DNA of 64,000 bases from an uncultured Pseudomonas sp. (GCF_913774235.1 NZ_CAJYDW010000005.1:372001-436000); one strand, 5' to 3'; counted from the first letter of the stretch, positions 17,212 through 26,569 are shown. The notes: generated by a model not told the origin, from the sequence alone. Program-made: numbers and translations.

Positions 17212-18686
17212 ACCAACTGGAAGACGCGGTCGAAGCGTTCCAGGGCGTCATCGATCACCGCATCGGTGTCGGCCAGGCTGGTATAGATGCGGCTGCCGGC
17301 CAGGGTGATCAGCCCGTGGGCGGTGTAGGCGGCGCCCATCTCTTCCATCATGTGTTTGCGCGCCTTGGCCTCGTTGCGCAGGCGCAGCAGCTTGAGCGGG
17401 TTGCTGGTGTCGAGCAGCAGCACCCCCGAGGTCTGCAGGTGCACGATGGAGCCGAGGTTATAGGCTACGTAGGGCAGATTGCGGCGCTGGATGATCTCCT
17501 CCAGCCCCTGGCGCAGCCGGTCGCCGGCCCGGCCGGCCTGTCCGGCGGCGTCGAGGCGCTGGATTTCCTTGAGGGCGTAGTAGCCGGCCACGCAGCACAG
17601 CGGATTGGCCGACAGGGTGCCGCCGACGAAGGCCCGCTTCGACGAGGTGCCGATACCGCCCACCAGCAGTTGCATGACCTCGGCCTTGCCCCCCAGGGCG
17701 CCGGCCATGGGGTAGCCGCCGGTGAGACATTTGCCCAGCACGGTGAGGTCGGGCAGCACCTTGAAATAGGCCTGGGCACCGCCCATGCCGGCGCGAAAAC
17801 CGGTCACCACCTCGTCGAAGATCAGCAGGGCACCGAATTCGTCGCAGAGTTTGCGCACTTCGCGGTTGAAGTGCGGATGCACCGGGCGGGTGCCGCTTTC
17901 CGGACCGAAGGGCTCCACCAGTACCGCGGCGGTGCCGCCACGCACGCGATTGAATTGCAGGCGGCGGCGCAGGGCGTCGAGGTCGTTCGGCGGGCTCTCC
18001 TGGGTGTGGGCGGTGGCGCCGCGGGGAATGCCGAGGGCCTCCATGCGCCCGGTGCCGGGCAGGCGCATGCCGTACACCAACTGGTCGCTCCAGCCGTGGT
18101 AGGCACCCCCGATCTTGATGAGCCAGCGGCGGCCGGTGTAGGCCCGCGCCAGGCGCACCGCGGCCATGGCCGCCTCGGTGCCCGAGCCGAGCAGCCGTAC
18201 CTGGTCGATGCCGGGCACGCTCTGGCAGACCAGTTCGGCGAGCTTTACCTCGTACTCGTGCAATAGCCCGGTGACCGGTCCGCACTCGGCTAGGATGCGC
18301 TGCACCTGGTCGCGTACGCCGGGATGGTTGGAGCCGAGCAGGGTGGGACCGCCCGCCTGCAGGAAGTCGATGTAGCTGTTGCCATCCACGTCGGTGAGAT
18401 GGGCACCCTCGGCCTGGGCGATGGCCAGGGGGAAGGGATGGTTGAAGGCCAGGTTGTGCTGCACGCCCCCCGGAATGAATTGCTTGGCGCGCTCGGCCAG
18501 GCGCCGGGAGCCCTGGCAGCGCTCGTCGAAATAGCCCATGACCTTGGCCAGGGCATCGCGGCGCAGCGGGCGCATGGGTTGCCTGACCAACTCGGCGAAG
18601 CGGCGATAGAGGGTGTCGGTATCCGGCCAGGCGGTGATCGCGGGCGGGCTGGGCAGTTGGGGGGGCGTGGTCAGGGGCTGGTTCAT
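17208..18686 (-). CDS. class III (PLP) aminotransferase, glutamate-1-semialdehyde aminomutase-like
   Basis: 492 aa, fold-type I PLP enzyme. Seen: RAKQFIPGGVQHN near residue 70 (GSA-aminomutase-type N-terminus), GSGTEAAMAAVRLAR (~168), AYHGWSD (~196), LLIFDEVVTGFR with the PLP-ring Asp291, and Schiff-base Lys319 in TVLGKCLTGGYP. It is longer than HemL (~430 aa) and clusters with a sugar kinase and aldolases, so it is not the heme-pathway enzyme. Likely role: transamination or 1,2-amino shift on a hydroxylated carbonyl intermediate. The ATG starts 8 bases after the aldolase gene ends; the frame is open far upstream but that part is the shadow of the neighbours. Confidence 0.88.
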   Translation of the reverse strand: MNQPLTTPPQLPSPPAITAWPDTDTLYRRFAELVRQPMRPLRRDALAKVMGYFDERCQGSRRLAERAKQFIPGGVQHNLAFNHPFPLAIAQAEGAHLTDVDGNSYIDFLQAGGPTLLGSNHPGVRDQVQRILAECGPVTGLLHEYEVKLAELVCQSVPGIDQVRLLGSGTEAAMAAVRLARAYTGRRWLIKIGGAYHGWSDQLVYGMRLPGTGRMEALGIPRGATAHTQESPPNDLDALRRRLQFNRVRGGTAAVLVEPFGPESGTRPVHPHFNREVRKLCDEFGALLIFDEVVTGFRAGMGGAQAYFKVLPDLTVLGKCLTGGYPMAGALGGKAEVMQLLVGGIGTSSKRAFVGGTLSANPLCCVAGYYALKEIQRLDAAGQAGRAGDRLRQGLEEIIQRRNLPYVAYNLGSIVHLQTSGVLLLDTSNPLKLLRLRNEAKARKHMMEEMGAAYTAHGLITLAGSRIYTSLADTDAVIDDALERFDRVFQLV

Positions 18687-18694
18687 GGCGGACC

Positions 18695-19351
18695 TCAGGA
18701 CGGGTAGGAGGCGGTGAGGGTGGTCAGCAGGCGCTGGCGCGCCAGGCTGTCGGCGGAGGAGAGAACGGGACGGTTGGCGATGCGGCGGACGAGGTAGTGC
18801 TCGCAGAAGGCTTCCAACTGCTCCAGCACCGCCAGGGTCTGGCGGGCGCTGGCGCCGTAGCAGAGCACCCCGTGGTTGCGCAGCAGATAGGCCGGGCTCT
18901 CGGCGCTCAGGGCCCGATCCAGGCGCTTGGCCAGCCAGCCGGTGCCGGACGGGGCATAGCCCACCAGGGGCAGCCGGCGACCCAGCGCGGGCCAGCGCCC
19001 GGGGTCGTCGATGGTCAGGGCTTCGCCCAGCAGGGTGCAGGCACTGGCCAAGGGCTGGTGGGTATGCAGGCTGCAGCCGGCGGCGGGAAAGCGCCGCAGC
19101 ACCCGGGCGTGCAACCCGGTTTCCACCGAGGGCGCGCGATTGCCTTCGAGCTGGTGCAGATCGGCCAGGCGCAGGATGCAGACGTCTTCCGCGCCCATCT
19201 GGTAGTAGTCGAGGGCAGACGGGGTGACCGCGATGCGCTCGGCGTCCACCCGCAGCGCCAGGTTGCCGCCGGTGGCGGCGAAGAAGCCGCGGCGCACCAG
19301 GTGCAGGCAGAGATCCACCACCTGTTGGCGCACGTCGAGGGTATCGCTCAT
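18695..19351 (-). CDS. class II aldolase (fuculose-phosphate aldolase / MtnB family)
   Basis: 218 aa, cytosolic zinc-dependent aldolase or dehydratase fold. Ligands are present: FAATGGNLALRV phosphate loop (~25), SLHTHQP (~95) and RNHGVLCYG (~160). The catalytic acid/base lies in the ETGLHARVLRR region (Glu77). It overlaps the FGGY kinase by 4 bases, so the substrate is probably the phosphorylated ketose made by that kinase, cleaved to dihydroxyacetone phosphate plus an aldehyde. MtnB-like dehydration is the alternative. Confidence 0.85.
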   Translation of the reverse strand: MSDTLDVRQQVVDLCLHLVRRGFFAATGGNLALRVDAERIAVTPSALDYYQMGAEDVCILRLADLHQLEGNRAPSVETGLHARVLRRFPAAGCSLHTHQPLASACTLLGEALTIDDPGRWPALGRRLPLVGYAPSGTGWLAKRLDRALSAESPAYLLRNHGVLCYGASARQTLAVLEQLEAFCEHYLVRRIANRPVLSSADSLARQRLLTTLTASYPS

Positions 19352-20982
19352 GGTCGGGCTCCCTGGTTGGGGTTGAGTCGCCGGTACAGCGGCGCCAGCC
19401 GCCGGCGGACTTCGAGAAAGGAGGCGTAGCTGTCGTCGTAGCGCGCCCGCGCCTGAGGGCAGGGCTCATAGAGGCGCGGCGGCCGTTGCAGCGCGGGCAC
19501 GTCGCTGAAGGCGAGGGCGCCGATGCCGGCGGCGGCGATATAGGCCGAGCCGCGGGCATTGGCCTGGATGGGTGCATCGGGCTGGGCGATCACCTGGCCG
19601 GTGACGTCGGCCATGATCTGGCACCAGAGATTGGACTGGGCGCCGCCGCCCACCGCCGTGATGCGCTCGGGTCGGCGGCCAAGGAAGCGGCCGAAGGGCT
19701 CCAGCATCCAGCGGGTGTTGAGTGCCACCCCTTCGAGAAAGGCGCGGATGATGTCTTCGCGGGTGTGCTCCAGCGACAGGTTGATCAGCGCCGCGCGCAG
19801 GCTGGGATCGTCCACCGGGCTGCGCTCGCCATAGAGCCAGGGGGTGTAGAGCAGCCCACGGGCGCCGGCCGGCACCCGGGCGGCGATGCGGTCGAGCAGG
19901 GCATAGAGGTCCGGGTGCTGTTCGTCGCTGAGGAGTTCGTCCGGGTGGTAGAGCACCTTGTCGCGCAGGAACGACAGGTTGGCGCCGGCCGCGGTCTGTA
20001 GTGCCATGGCCAGGTAGCGGCCCTTGACCGCACTGGGTACGGCGGCCATGTGGCGCAAGACATCGGACTTCTTGAAGGGCACATGGGCGCCCAGCCAGGA
20101 GGAGGTGCCGAGATAGAGGTGCGGGGCGAAATCCTCCACCGCCGAGCCCACCGCCACTGCCGAGGTGTCCACCGAGCCGGCCACCACCGGGGTGCTGCGC
20201 GGCAGACCGAGCTGATCGGCCACCGCGCCGGTCAGGGTGCCGATCACCTCCGCCGAGTCCACCAGGTCCGGCAGCTTGTCGCGGTCGAAGCCCAGGGTGC
20301 GGATGAGGCTGGCGTCGTACTTTACCTGGCGAGAATCGCGGTTGTCGGTGATCCAGGCGGTGCAGATGGAGTCCGCGGTGGCGCAGCAGCGCCCGGTCAG
20401 CCGCAGGTTCATGAAGTCGAGGACGTTGAGAAACTTCACCGTCCGCTCGTAGCGCTCCGGCTGGTGGTCCTGCAGATAGGCGATGTGCCCGGCCGAGTCC
20501 TTGCCCGACAGCGACGGCGCGCCGCCGGTCAGGCGAATCCAGCGCCACAGCTTGAAGGGTGAGTAGCCGGCCACCTTCAGCCGACCCCCACCGACCCGGC
20601 GCGCCACCGACTCGGCGCCGCGCATGTCCAGCCAGAGCAGGGCGCGGCCCAGGGCCTGGCCATTCGCATCGACGCAGACAGTGCCTTCGGTCTGGGTGGA
20701 GCAGCACACCGCCACCACTCGCCGCCGGCGCGCCGGATCGGCGGCGAGCAATTCGCCGGCGCCGCGCAGGAAGGCCTGCCACCAGTCTTCCGGCTCCTGC
20801 TCGGCGCTGTGCCCCTCGATGTGCAGGGTGACGCCATGGAAGGTCCAGGCGACCACCTCGCCACCCAGGGTGACCAGGGCGCTCTTGCAGCCGGAAGTGC
20901 CCAGGTCCACCACCAGCACCAGGCCGTCGAGGGCGGTGGCCTGGGCTGGGGCCGGCGGTGTGGCGAAGACGTGAGGTTTCAT
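19348..20982 (-). CDS. FGGY-family carbohydrate kinase (xylulokinase-like)
   Basis: 544 aa. ATP-dependent sugar or polyol kinase: N-terminal phosphate loop LVVDLGTSGCKSAL (~24), LLWLDMRGAE (catalytic Asp region, ~118), then C-terminal FGGY domain with VVAGSVDTSAVAVG (~265) and ITAVGGGAQSNLWCQIMAD (~440). The layout is closest to xylulokinase-like members, but 544 aa is longer than XylB (~485). It follows the porin-like gene by 10 bases and overlaps the aldolase. There is no adjacent isomerase or dehydrogenase that would name the sugar. Confidence 0.88.
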   Translation of the reverse strand: MKPHVFATPPAPAQATALDGLVLVVDLGTSGCKSALVTLGGEVVAWTFHGVTLHIEGHSAEQEPEDWWQAFLRGAGELLAADPARRRRVVAVCCSTQTEGTVCVDANGQALGRALLWLDMRGAESVARRVGGGRLKVAGYSPFKLWRWIRLTGGAPSLSGKDSAGHIAYLQDHQPERYERTVKFLNVLDFMNLRLTGRCCATADSICTAWITDNRDSRQVKYDASLIRTLGFDRDKLPDLVDSAEVIGTLTGAVADQLGLPRSTPVVAGSVDTSAVAVGSAVEDFAPHLYLGTSSWLGAHVPFKKSDVLRHMAAVPSAVKGRYLAMALQTAAGANLSFLRDKVLYHPDELLSDEQHPDLYALLDRIAARVPAGARGLLYTPWLYGERSPVDDPSLRAALINLSLEHTREDIIRAFLEGVALNTRWMLEPFGRFLGRRPERITAVGGGAQSNLWCQIMADVTGQVIAQPDAPIQANARGSAYIAAAGIGALAFSDVPALQRPPRLYEPCPQARARYDDSYASFLEVRRRLAPLYRRLNPNQGARP

Positions 20983-20992
20983 GGGCGCGGGC

Positions 20993-21877
20993 TCAGAAGG
21001 GGCGGGCCACGGACAGCACCCAGCGGGCCTCGTCCGTCGCGCGCTGATGGTCACCGTCTTCGGCGATGTAGAGTTCGCGTGCCCGGGTATGGGGGCTGAC
21101 GTAGTCCAGCCCGAAGTCGAAGCCCCAGTGGCGATGCACCAGGCCAACCCCGTAATCGCTGAAGTTGGCCTCGGAGAAGTTGCGGATCTGCTGGTAGCCG
21201 GCGTGCAGCTTGAGGCTGGTGCGCGGCGTCAGCTCGTAGCGATAGTCCAGGTCGTAGAGCAGGCTGCCACGGGAGTCGTGGTCGCCCTTGGCATAGCACT
21301 CCAGGCCCTTGGTGGGATCGGCGTTGAATTGCAGCTGGGCGCCGCAGACCCCGGCGGTGTTGGCACCGCGGTAGTTTTCCGAGAGCACCTTGAGGATGCG
21401 CCCCTGGAGGGCGCCATAGCCGATCTCCAGCACGGCGAATTGGCTGTTGTAATTGGTGCTGCGATAGTCGTCGGGCGCGCCGGTCTCCGGATCGATCCGG
21501 CTGGGTGCCTTGAAATGGGCGCCGGGAAAGAATTCGCCAGCCAGGCCTACGCCGAAATGCCAGGCGTCGGGATCGCCGAAGCGGTAGCCGCCGGCCAGCA
21601 GCACGTTGGCGCCGTCGCCGTCGAGAAACTGCTTCTTGCTCACGGTGCCGAATTCGGCCAGGCCGATCAGGCCGCTCTCGTGGGCCAATTCCAGGGTGAC
21701 CTTGGCCCCCGGCCGGTTGAGCGAATCCGAGATGCTGCGGTTGCGGACATCCGAGAGCAGCCGCGGGGTCACGGTCAGGGAGTAGCTGGCCAGGTCGTCG
21801 TCGGCCTGGACCGCTGCGCTGGCGAATGCCAGGCACGCTAGGGCCGCCGCCTGGGTGCGGTGAAGAGTCCGGTTCAT
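20993..21877 (-). CDS. outer-membrane beta-barrel protein (TorF/Gcw_chp-type putative porin)
   Basis: 294 aa with a signal peptide (MNRTLHRTQ...AAVQA/DDD). Alternating amphipathic strands throughout and a terminal aromatic (VLSVARPF, C-terminal Phe) mark a beta-barrel outer-membrane protein. SYSLTVTPRLLSDVRNRSISDSLNRPG resembles the start of TorF-like putative porins. In the operon it would bring the cluster's substrate across the outer membrane (inference from position). Confidence 0.78.
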   Translation of the reverse strand: MNRTLHRTQAAALACLAFASAAVQADDDLASYSLTVTPRLLSDVRNRSISDSLNRPGAKVTLELAHESGLIGLAEFGTVSKKQFLDGDGANVLLAGGYRFGDPDAWHFGVGLAGEFFPGAHFKAPSRIDPETGAPDDYRSTNYNSQFAVLEIGYGALQGRILKVLSENYRGANTAGVCGAQLQFNADPTKGLECYAKGDHDSRGSLLYDLDYRYELTPRTSLKLHAGYQQIRNFSEANFSDYGVGLVHRHWGFDFGLDYVSPHTRARELYIAEDGDHQRATDEARWVLSVARPF

Positions 21878-21898
21878 GGGGTCGCTCCTGGCGGTGGC

Positions 21899-22318
21899 TT
21901 AGCTGCAGCGAGGGGTGGCGGGGAGGGCGCTCAGCGGGGTGAGCTGTTCGGTCTTGCCGAGTACCTCGGTGCCGACGTAGGCCCGGATGTTCAGGTCGTC
22001 GCCCTTGCGGCGGACGTAGCCCTTGTACTTCTTGCCATCGCGCGGATCGAACACCCAGCCGTCCCGCCAGGTGCCCGCGTCGTCGCGGGTCATCTGCAGG
22101 ATGCGCGTACCGCAGGTGTCGTGGGCATTGCCGGCGTCCTTGTCCCAAACGATGGTGCCGCACAGGGCCGTGGCATTGTCCGGGCAGGGCTCCACGCGCA
22201 CCGCCGCGCCCTGATCGGCCGTGAGCCACAGGCCCTGGACCGGCGCGGGGCTCGCCGCCTGGGCGAGCGGGAGCTGAACGGCGAGAAGGAAAGCTGCGAG
22301 CGCGAAGGACGATTTCAT
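21899..22318 (-). CDS. DUF2147 exported protein
   Basis: 139 aa with a signal peptide (MKSSFALAAFLLAVQLPLAQA). The mature part has the DUF2147 pattern: GLWLTADQGAAVRVEPC, LCGTIVW, GTRILQM, WRDGWVFDPRDGKKYKGYV and YVGTEVLGKTEQL. Periplasmic, function unknown. It is the first gene after the TetR operator and lies 21 bases before the porin-like gene, so it may be the promoter-proximal gene of the cluster, or an independent gene with read-through. Confidence 0.88.
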   Translation of the reverse strand: MKSSFALAAFLLAVQLPLAQAASPAPVQGLWLTADQGAAVRVEPCPDNATALCGTIVWDKDAGNAHDTCGTRILQMTRDDAGTWRDGWVFDPRDGKKYKGYVRRKGDDLNIRAYVGTEVLGKTEQLTPLSALPATPRCS

Positions 22319-22381
22319 GGTGAGACTCCCGCTGATTGTTGTGCTTGTGGCTGGAGGCAGTTCAAGGTCGCTTTAGCTGTT

Positions 22382-22418
22382 ATGATAGTCATCGCTACAC
22401 GATAGTTATAACTATCAT
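22382..22418. promoter_or_regulatory. probable TetR operator
   Basis: A perfect 16-bp palindrome, GATAGTTATAACTATC, lies at 22401-22416, and an outer pair ATGATAGT (22382-22389) / ACTATCAT (22411-22418) adds a second register. It sits between the divergent TetR gene and DUF2147-led operon in a locally AT-rich promoter region, as expected for a self-regulating TetR repressor. Confidence 0.7.
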
Positions 22419-22463
22419 TTTTGCGCCTCGCAAGGGGTTTTTCCGTCTCATCAGGAAGCGTTC

Positions 22464-23111
22464 ATGGCTGCCAAAGATCCTGCGTCAACCTCTCGCGCCA
22501 CGCCCAAGGCCCGCCCCAGTCAGCAGCGCGCGGCGGAAACCTACGAGCGCATCCTCGCCGCGGCGGCCGAGGTCCTCTGCGAGGTTGGCATCGAACGCCT
22601 GTCCACTAACCTGGTCTGCGAGTGCGCAGGGCTGACGCCTCCTGCGCTGTATCGCTACTTCCCCAACAAGTACGCACTGCTGGAGGAACTGGGGCGGCGT
22701 CTGCTGGAGAAGCAGAACGCGCAGATCGCCCCCTGGATCGATCCGGCGCTGCTGGCCGGGCCCCTGGAGCCGGTGGAAGAGGCACTGACGGGCTTGTTGC
22801 TGGACACCTACCGCGTCACTGCGGAGACGCCGGGAGGGATGTGGATTCTCAAGGCATTGCGCGCCGTGCCGTCGCTCGAGCACGTGCGGCTCGATTCGCA
22901 TCGCCGGGTCGCGGCGCAGCAGGCCGAGTTGCTCTCGGCGATCCTGCCGCAGGTGCCGGCGGAGGACATCGCCCAGGTCTCGCGCATCGTGGTCGAGCTG
23001 ATCCACTCCACCGTGGAGCTGCTGTTCGACGAGGAACTGCCGGCGCAGCGCACCTGCCGGACGGTGTCGGCCATGCTGACCGGGCATCTGCAGCGGCTAC
23101 GGGGTGGATGA
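22464..23111 (+). CDS. TetR/AcrR-family regulator
   Basis: 215 aa. N-terminal helix-turn-helix (ERILAAAAEVLCEVGIERLSTNLVCECAGLTPPALYRYFPNKYALLEEL, ~residues 28-76) followed by an all-helical ligand domain. It diverges from the minus-strand catabolic cluster, with the palindrome 48 bases before its start, so it probably represses itself and that cluster and is released by a pathway metabolite. The first 25 residues are a flexible basic tail. Confidence 0.92.
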   Translation: MAAKDPASTSRATPKARPSQQRAAETYERILAAAAEVLCEVGIERLSTNLVCECAGLTPPALYRYFPNKYALLEELGRRLLEKQNAQIAPWIDPALLAGPLEPVEEALTGLLLDTYRVTAETPGGMWILKALRAVPSLEHVRLDSHRRVAAQQAELLSAILPQVPAEDIAQVSRIVVELIHSTVELLFDEELPAQRTCRTVSAMLTGHLQRLRGG

Positions 23112-23200
23112 AGGTACCCTGGGGCGAACGCCGATTTTCGTTGTGATTTCGCGGGCTATCCAGACTGACCAGGATGCTGGGTGACAAGAGCGTGACCCTT

Positions 23201-23491
23201 TCAGGCGCCGCTTCCAGTCCTTTTTTCCAGCCAAAGCCAGAGCTCGAACAGCCAACGAACGGCATGGGCGATGCAGGCAATACCGGCGAACAGCACATGC
23301 AAGAGGGGGATCAATAGGCTCCCCGGACCATCGGCTTGCCTCATACTGAGTTCCAGGCTCGCAATATCCACTGCTATGAAGCCGACAATCCCCAGTAGAT
23401 AGGATCCCCAACGTCTGGGGATCGCGCTAAGAATGGCTAGAACGATGAGCGATCCCATCCACAGCAGAGCGATAGCGATGGAAAGGGTCAT
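23201..23491 (-). CDS. small membrane protein, unknown
   Basis: 96 aa if started at MTLSIAIALLWMG; three hydrophobic segments (about residues 1-22, 28-45, 60-85) make it a small inner-membrane protein. The 24 extra upstream residues look non-coding (Pro-rich). No family is recognised. It is convergent with the TetR gene and 180 bases from it. Confidence 0.55.
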   Translation of the reverse strand: MTLSIAIALLWMGSLIVLAILSAIPRRWGSYLLGIVGFIAVDIASLELSMRQADGPGSLLIPLLHVLFAGIACIAHAVRWLFELWLWLEKRTGSGA

Positions 23492-23629
23492 GGTCGGTCC
23501 AATGTTCGTCCATGGGGGTGAAGGCCTGCCTCCTAGAATGACGGGAATCTGAGGCTTGTCCAATCAGCATCGGCTGCTGCCAGGTCCAGGCGCTGGCCCA
23601 GGAGTGTGGCTGGCGAAGCTTATCCCTGG

Positions 23630-24223
23630 CTACCTGGCGATGGCCGCCTCGATATCCTTGAACTCCACCACCCGCACATAGGGGGCGATCTCGCCACTGA
23701 TGGAGAAGTGGGCGCCGATCACCGTGACTTCGACGCCCTCGTTTTCCACCAGATACTGGACGACCTCATGGAAGTCGCCATCGCCAGCGACGAGATACAG
23801 CTTCCTCCAGCCGCGCTTCGCGTGGGAGCGCATCAGGTTGAAGGCCAGGCCCACATCGACCCCTTTCTGACTTTTCGTCGTGTACTGCTCGCCCGTCACG
23901 GGATGCAGTACTGGCCCGCCGCCCGCGGAGCTGGGCCATTCGTGGGCCTTGCTTTGCAGCCAGTAGAGCTTGACCCGCAACCCGGCGCCCTTGGGCGGGG
24001 CCGAACTGAGAAACTTGTTGAAGCCGGTCTGGGCGATGGTTGGCGGGTCGCTGTCACAGTTGAAGTAATAGGCGTCGCCGATACGCTCGCCTGCATCTTC
24101 CTCGATGAATTGGCGCAGCTTGAGATAGTCGAATTTGGCGCCGGAGACGGAGCCGTTCCAGGCGCTCAGGGCGTAGGCGCCGTCGACGAACCAGGCCACA
24201 CCCTGTTGCTTTGTCGTTGCCAT
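23630..24223 (-). CDS. NYN-domain (PIN-like) protein
   Basis: 197 aa. The NYN/LabA-type PIN-like nuclease fold is suggested by the acidic pattern: VAWFVDGAYALSAW (Asp near residue 13), QKGVDVGLAFNLM (~115), LYLVAGDGDFHEVVQYL (~140) and VTVIGAHFSISGEIAPYV (~167). Such proteins are predicted RNases acting on RNA, with a substrate rarely known. The ATG giving MATTKQQGVAWFVDG is chosen because homology begins right after it; the ribosome site is poor and upstream ATGs at 24292 and 24322 are open. It stands alone. Confidence 0.8.
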   Translation of the reverse strand: MATTKQQGVAWFVDGAYALSAWNGSVSGAKFDYLKLRQFIEEDAGERIGDAYYFNCDSDPPTIAQTGFNKFLSSAPPKGAGLRVKLYWLQSKAHEWPSSAGGGPVLHPVTGEQYTTKSQKGVDVGLAFNLMRSHAKRGWRKLYLVAGDGDFHEVVQYLVENEGVEVTVIGAHFSISGEIAPYVRVVEFKDIEAAIAR

Positions 24224-24337
24224 CGTATTGCGGGACCGAGCCTTGTAGCGTTGATGGGCATACACCCGCACGCGGGATGCGCAGTCGTACATTGTGAGCG
24301 CAATTGCGTCTTTGCGCTGCATTTCCTGAGATCGAGG

Positions 24338-24376
24338 GCCGGCGCCGCTTGGCGAGAGCGGTTGCGCGGCGCCGGC
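24338..24376. terminator. GC-rich hairpin after the chemoreceptor gene
   Basis: An 11-bp perfect stem (24338-24348 with 24366-24376) lies 32 bases past the minus-strand chemoreceptor stop. No T-run follows; it may be a transcript end or only a stable 3' structure. Confidence 0.4.
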
Positions 24377-24407
24377 GCTTAGCGACCGACGCCCGCGCCG
24401 GACCCGC

Positions 24408-26369
24408 TCAGGCGACCCGGAAGCGCCCCACCAGGGCTTGCTGTTGCTCGGCCAGGCGGGCCAGTTCGCGGCTGGTGACGGCGGTCTGCTCGGCACCGGC
24501 GCTGACCTGGATCACCAGGTCGTTGATGTCGTTGACGTTGCGGTTGATCTCTTCGGCGACCTGGCTCTGCTGCTCGGCGGCCGAAGCCACCTGGATGTTG
24601 CGGTCGTTGATCAGCGTCACGCCCTCGGCGATCTCACCGAGCAGTTCGCCTGCGCGCACCACCTTGCTGGCGCCGGCCTGGACCTGGTTTAGGGTTTCCT
24701 GCATGGCCTGGGTGGCGCGATCGGAGCCGCCCTGCAGATGGCTGATCATCTGCTGGATGCTGCCGGTGGATTGCTGGGTTTTCTGCGCCAACTGGCGCAC
24801 CTCGTCGGCCACGACGGCGAAGCCGCGGCCCGCCTCGCCTGCGCGGGCGGCTTCGATGGCCGCGTTGAGCGCCAGCAGGTTGGTCTGCTCGGCGACGCCA
24901 CGGATGACGTCCAGCACCGAGGAGATGGCGTCGCTCTCGTGCTTGAGTTCGGCGATGATCTCAGAGGTCCGTTCGGCCTGCACCGACAGCCCCTGCACCA
25001 GGCCGATGGTGGCCTGCAGTTCGCGGCGACCCTGGCTGGTGTTGCCTTCCACCTGGCGCGAGCCCTCGGCGGCTTCGGTGGTGCTGCGGGCGACGTCCTT
25101 CACCGTGGCGCTCATCTCGGCGATGGCGGTGGCCACCTGGTCGGTGCCCAGGCGCTGCTGGGCGACGTTCTGGCTGGTCTGGATGGCCACTGCCGAGGCC
25201 TCTTCCGCCGCGGTGGCGACTTGCACGGTAGCGGCGCCGATCTCCTGGATCACCTGGCCGAGCTCCTGGCTCATGAGGTTGAGATTGCCGGTGATGGTGC
25301 CGAATTCGTCCTTGCCCTGGTAGGCGCAGCGGGCGGTGAGGTCGCGGGTGGCCAGGCGGGTGAGGGTGCCGTTGACCTGGTCCACCGCCTGCTTGATGTT
25401 GCGGATGATCACCCAGGCCAGCGCCGAGACGGCTACCAGTACCCCCAGTACCAGGCCGAGGGTGATCCAGAGGTCGCGACTGGCCTTGGCCCGGGCCTGC
25501 TCGGCCTGGGCACCGACGCCGGCGCCGAGGTCCGCCTCCACCTTGCCCATCAGGTCGATGCGCTGGGTGGCCAGGTTGAACCAGTCTTCCGGCTTGACGC
25601 CAAGGGCGTCGCCCAGCGGGACGGTGAAGGCCAGCTGTTGCAGCCGACTGACTTCCAGGGCACTGGGTTGCTTGAAGGTGTCTTCGAGCTGGCGGACGAA
25701 CTCGGGCGTGGCCTTGCGCTGGAACGCATCGGCATAGGCGGAGAATTCACCCAGGTTGCGGGCGAAGCGCGACAACAGAGCGGCATCGAAGCGATTCTGG
25801 TTGAAGGCCAGGCCGAGTAGTACCCGCTCGCGACCGGCGCGTTCCTTCATCTCGACGAACAGGTTGAGGGCGCCCAGGGCGCGCAGGATGGCCGGATCGT
25901 TCACCCCGGCTTCGAGGGCGTGGGTATAGCCGATCAGGGTTTTGATCAGATCGGTGTAGGCGGTGCCGGACTGGGTGCTGTTGAGGCTCAGGCCATCCAC
26001 CTTGCTGCGCAGCTCACGCAGGCCGTCCGTGGCTCCCAGGGCGGTCTGGAGGTCGGCGTCATCGCTGGTGGCCAGGGCGCGCAGGGCGGCGAGAGCCTGG
26101 TCGCTGTCCTGGCGGAAGGTCTTGAGCTTGTCCTGCATCGCCTTGCCGCCGCTGCCGAGGAATACGCCGCTGGCGCCGCGCTCGCGCTGCAGGCTGGTGA
26201 CCAGGTTGCTGATGCGTTGGGCCGCGGCGCTGGCGGTCACGGTATGCTCCATTTCCCTGAACGTCTTGTAGCGCTCGGCGGTATAGAGGCTGGCAACCAC
26301 CAGAAAACCGGCCAGCGGCAGGACCAGGATCAGCAGCAGTTTGGTACTTAGGGGGGCGTTCCTGAGCAT
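24408..26369 (-). CDS. methyl-accepting chemotaxis protein with NIT sensor domain
   Basis: 653-aa transmembrane chemoreceptor. TM1 ~10-30; periplasmic nitrate/nitrite-sensing (NIT) domain ~45-280 with the characteristic [21 protein letters not shown] start and [18 protein letters not shown]2 ~303-325; HAMP; cytoplasmic signalling helix bundle with the conserved hairpin tip [24 protein letters not shown]. Signals through CheA/CheW to the flagellar motor. The ATG at [10 protein letters not shown] is preferred, with GAGAAG about 8 bases upstream, over a TTG eight codons earlier. NIT domains bind nitrate or nitrite in characterised cases; specificity here is inferred only. Confidence 0.93.
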   Translation of the reverse strand: MLRNAPLSTKLLLILVLPLAGFLVVASLYTAERYKTFREMEHTVTASAAAQRISNLVTSLQRERGASGVFLGSGGKAMQDKLKTFRQDSDQALAALRALATSDDADLQTALGATDGLRELRSKVDGLSLNSTQSGTAYTDLIKTLIGYTHALEAGVNDPAILRALGALNLFVEMKERAGRERVLLGLAFNQNRFDAALLSRFARNLGEFSAYADAFQRKATPEFVRQLEDTFKQPSALEVSRLQQLAFTVPLGDALGVKPEDWFNLATQRIDLMGKVEADLGAGVGAQAEQARAKASRDLWITLGLVLGVLVAVSALAWVIIRNIKQAVDQVNGTLTRLATRDLTARCAYQGKDEFGTITGNLNLMSQELGQVIQEIGAATVQVATAAEEASAVAIQTSQNVAQQRLGTDQVATAIAEMSATVKDVARSTTEAAEGSRQVEGNTSQGRRELQATIGLVQGLSVQAERTSEIIAELKHESDAISSVLDVIRGVAEQTNLLALNAAIEAARAGEAGRGFAVVADEVRQLAQKTQQSTGSIQQMISHLQGGSDRATQAMQETLNQVQAGASKVVRAGELLGEIAEGVTLINDRNIQVASAAEQQSQVAEEINRNVNDINDLVIQVSAGAEQTAVTSRELARLAEQQQALVGRFRVA

Positions 26370-26548
26370 GGGTGGCTTCTCTGAGGCGAGCAACTGACGC
26401 GCGGATGGTGAGGCGATGAGCTGGCAAAGGTGGGAGGGCTTGCGTTTATGTCGGTGGCCAGAGAGGAATCTTTATAGTCAGGTTATTAAAGCGGACGAGA
26501 GGCTGTCGCGGGCGTGCCAAGCCACACGGCAGAACGGTAGCGAAAACA

Positions 26549-26569
26549 GCGCCCGGAGCGTCCGGGCGC
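26549..26569 (-). terminator. terminator of the cytochrome bd operon
   Basis: 8-bp perfect stem GCGCCCGG/CCGGGCGC with a 5-base loop, 18 bases after the ybgE stop; reading the minus strand it is followed by TGTTTTCG. Fits a Rho-independent terminator. Confidence 0.7.
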
